A stretch of 16,552 bases of DNA from an uncultured Eubacteriales bacterium. GTDB taxonomy: Bacteria > Bacillota_A > Clostridia > Oscillospirales > Oscillospiraceae. The notes below the pieces were generated by a model. It did not search any database. It was given only the letters and a program-made list of their open reading frames with translations, and had not been told where the DNA came from. The first letter of the stretch is position 1, and the number at the start of each line of letters is the position of its first letter. Shown here piece after piece: positions 15,189-16,552 of the stretch. The stretch is taken from positions 1 through 16,552 of the forward strand of contig CATJRT010000210.1 in the NCBI GenBank assembly GCA_949742895.1, given 5' to 3'. Position numbers and translations under genes: made by a program.

Positions 15189-15390
15189 ATGACGTTCGGT
15201 CAAAGTACCTACCGCAGATATCTGGTCAAGGGCAGTCTGCCTTGGGCCATTGGTTATGTACGGCAGCTCCCGAAGCAGGAGGCGCACTCCAGACTGCTGG
15301 AAAGGGGCCTCCCCTGAGTTTGGTAGCCTGCCCACCGGGGAGATCCAGACCGCCGCGCAGACCTTGTTCCGCGAAAGCGGCTGGCATTGA
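15189..15390 (+). CDS. Small protein apparently made by a +1 frameshift (66 residues when joined); function unknown
   Basis: Frame A begins at ATG 15189 (GGGAG at 15180-15184, short spacing of four) and codes 42 residues (MTFGQSTYRRYLVKG...RLLERGLP) up to TGA at 15315-15317. The +1 frame continues as EFGSLPTGEIQTAAQTLFRE...GWH and stops at TGA 15388-15390, 11 bases before a strong terminator. Slipping one base forward on the CCC codon just before the TGA joins them into one 66-residue protein with no other break. It is neutral to basic in the first half, with no signal peptide or membrane helix, and I recognise no family. It follows the response regulator gene by 38 bp and may be in the same transcript. 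The alternatives are an ordinary frameshift mutation, or a real 42-residue product with a chance downstream frame. Confidence 0.55.
15301..15317 (+). promoter_or_regulatory. Candidate programmed +1 frameshift site (AAAGGGG - CCTC - CCC - TGA)
   Basis: The tract AAAGGGG (15301-15307) resembles a ribosome binding site and ends four bases before the CCC codon (15312-15314), which is followed directly by TGA (15315-15317). The prfB site of bacteria has the same order: an AGGGGG tract, three bases, CUU, UGA. CCC followed by U allows proline tRNA to re-pair in the +1 frame as CCU. GGGG and CCCC can also form a 4-bp hairpin around CCT. The parallel is established knowledge; use of the site is inference. 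Confidence 0.5.
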
Positions 15391-15394
15391 ATCA

Positions 15395-15435
15395 AAAAGA
15401 GGACGCCGCAGGGCTGAAGCCTGCGGCGTCTTTTT
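15395..15435 (+). terminator. Bidirectional Rho-independent terminator
   Basis: An 11-bp perfect stem (15402-15412 with 15420-15430) with a 7-base loop and TTTTT at 15431-15435 ends plus-strand transcription after the small gene. The AAAAA at 15394-15398 supplies a U-run for the minus strand, so it can also end the citrate synthase transcript, whose stop codon is at 15467-15469. Confidence 0.9.
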
Positions 15436-15466
15436 CCTGTTTTCAGACCGGACCGGAGAACATCTG

Positions 15467-16552
15467 TCACTCCCGCTCCGCCATGGGGATGAAGCTCCGC
15501 TTGGGTGCCACCGCCTTGTAAGCGGGCCGGATAATACGGCCATAGGGGTTATAGACCTCCTCCACCCGGTGGGCGCACCACCCCACAATGCGGGCGATGG
15601 CGAACAGGGGGGTGAACAGCTCCGGGGGGATGTCCATCATCTTATAGACCAGACCTGAGTACATATCCACGTTGGCGCACATGGCCTTGTCCTGGCCGGT
15701 AACGGCGTGGAACAGGTCGGGAGTAAGCCGCTCCACCGACTCGAACAGCTCGAACTCATCCAGCATCCCCTTCTGCTCCGCCATATGCCGGGCAAACCGC
15801 TTGAGGATGATGGCTCGAGGGTCGGACACGGTATAGATCGCGTGGCCCATGCCGTAGATGAGGCCGGAACCGTCCCCCGCCTCCTTCTTCAGGATCTTAG
15901 TCAGGTAGGCGGACAGCTCCCCGTCGTCCTTCCAGTCCTTCACGTCCCGCTCGATGTGGGAGAACATATCCATGACCCGCATATTGGCACCGCCGTGCCT
16001 GGGTCCTTTCAGTGAGCCCACCGCCGCGGCGATGGCGGAGTAGATATCCGTACCCGAGGAGGACAGCACCCGACAGGCAAAGGCGGAGTTGTTGCCGCCG
16101 CCGTGCTCCATATGCAGCACCAGGCACAGGTCCAGCAGATGGGCTTCCTCCGCAGTGAACTGATTGTCGTGACGCACGGAGTAGAGGAAGTTCTCCGCCA
16201 CAGACAACTCCGGCTGGGGCCGGTGGAGATAGAGGGAATCCTTGTCGAAATAGTGCTTCTTCGCGGCAAATGCGTGGGCCACAATAACAGGGAACCGGGC
16301 AATGAGCCGCAGGGCCTGGAGCATCTCGATGGGCAGGGTGTTGTTGTCCGGATCCGGGTCGTATGAATACAGAGCCAGCACAGAACGGGCCAGCTTGTTC
16401 ATCACATCGTGGCTTGGGGCCTTGAGAATCATATCCTCGGTGAAGTTGTGGGGCAGCTCCCGGTAATAGGACAGAATATCCTGGAACTGCGCCAGCTCCC
16501 CTTGCGTAGGCAGGGAACCCAGCATGAGCAGATAGGCCGTCTCTTCAAACCC
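15467..16552 (-). CDS. gltA: Citrate synthase (5' end outside window)
   Basis: The last 361 codons of a citrate synthase, which condenses oxaloacetate and acetyl-CoA to citrate; cytoplasmic, entry to the TCA cycle or to glutamate synthesis. The frame runs through the right window edge: GFEETAYLL, a conserved stretch of the family, is the first visible part, so the ATG at 16523-16525 is internal. All three catalytic regions are intact: the first His in LHMEHGGGNNSAF, the second in YGMGHAIYTVSDPRA, and the Asp in NVDMYSGLVY. The acyl-CoA-side motif GPRHGGAN is also present. About 80-100 N-terminal residues are missing from view. It is a hexameric/dimeric type I-like enzyme rather than the unrelated Re-citrate synthase. 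2-methylcitrate synthase activity cannot be excluded from sequence alone. Confidence 0.96.
   Translation of the reverse strand, partial: GFEETAYLLMLGSLPTQGELAQFQDILSYYRELPHNFTEDMILKAPSHDVMNKLARSVLALYSYDPDPDNNTLPIEMLQALRLIARFPVIVAHAFAAKKHYFDKDSLYLHRPQPELSVAENFLYSVRHDNQFTAEEAHLLDLCLVLHMEHGGGNNSAFACRVLSSSGTDIYSAIAAAVGSLKGPRHGGANMRVMDMFSHIERDVKDWKDDGELSAYLTKILKKEAGDGSGLIYGMGHAIYTVSDPRAIILKRFARHMAEQKGMLDEFELFESVERLTPDLFHAVTGQDKAMCANVDMYSGLVYKMMDIPPELFTPLFAIARIVGWCAHRVEEVYNPYGRIIRPAYKAVAPKRSFIPMAERE

Noticed and set aside
15017..15658. A 213-codon plus-strand frame after the response regulator
   Set aside because: It overlaps the regulator, crosses the terminator and runs antisense into citrate synthase; no domain is visible.
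16523..16525. The ATG as the true start of citrate synthase
   Set aside because: The frame stays open to the window edge, and the residues before it (GFEETAYLL) are conserved in the family, so the start lies outside the window.

Overview
The window reads as chromosome from a high-GC, gut-type clostridial Firmicute. The nearest guess is an Oscillospiraceae relative (Flavonifractor, Lawsonibacter or Pseudoflavonifractor type). This is an inference from strongly GC-rich codon use, AGGAGG-type ribosome binding sites, sigma-A-like promoters, an SLH-domain wall protein, a DegV protein and the gene style. No taxonomic marker is present to prove it. Nothing looks like a phage, IS element or CRISPR array.

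Layout. (1) Positions 1-820: the 3' end of an FtsX/MacB-type ABC permease, then an overlapping MmcQ/YjbR gene closed by a very strong terminator. (2) 820-1196: a 376-bp gene-free stretch with inverted repeats, a good promoter and a roughly 200-nt GC-rich leader holding repeated GCGAAG motifs. (3) 1197-7515: a four-gene plus-strand operon coding for an unusually long membrane fusion protein with two tandem hairpin/lipoyl modules, a MacB-type ATPase, a MacB-type permease and a secreted 763-residue SLH-domain protein. The first three form a MacAB-like exporter. The SLH protein may link it to the cell wall. (4) 7530-9119: two minus-strand genes, degV-family and a TetR-family regulator, each with its own promoter. 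(5) 9120-9425: a divergent control region. (6) 9426-15150: a tightly packed plus-strand operon coding for a MoxR AAA+ ATPase, a DUF58 protein, a membrane transglutaminase, TrmO and an OmpR-family response regulator, most of them overlapping. The MoxR, DUF58 and transglutaminase genes form a well-known cluster thought to act on envelope or extracellular protein assembly. The response regulator has no kinase beside it. (7) 15151-15466: a small gene that seems to need a +1 frameshift at a CCC-TGA site, then a bidirectional terminator. (8) 15467-16552: the 3' part of a citrate synthase gene on the minus strand.

The best candidate for something undescribed is the small gene at 15189-15390. Its two halves join in the +1 frame at CCC-TGA. 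An AGGGG tract lies four bases upstream of the CCC, the same arrangement as the prfB (release factor 2) frameshift site. The two-module membrane fusion protein and its operon with an SLH protein come next.
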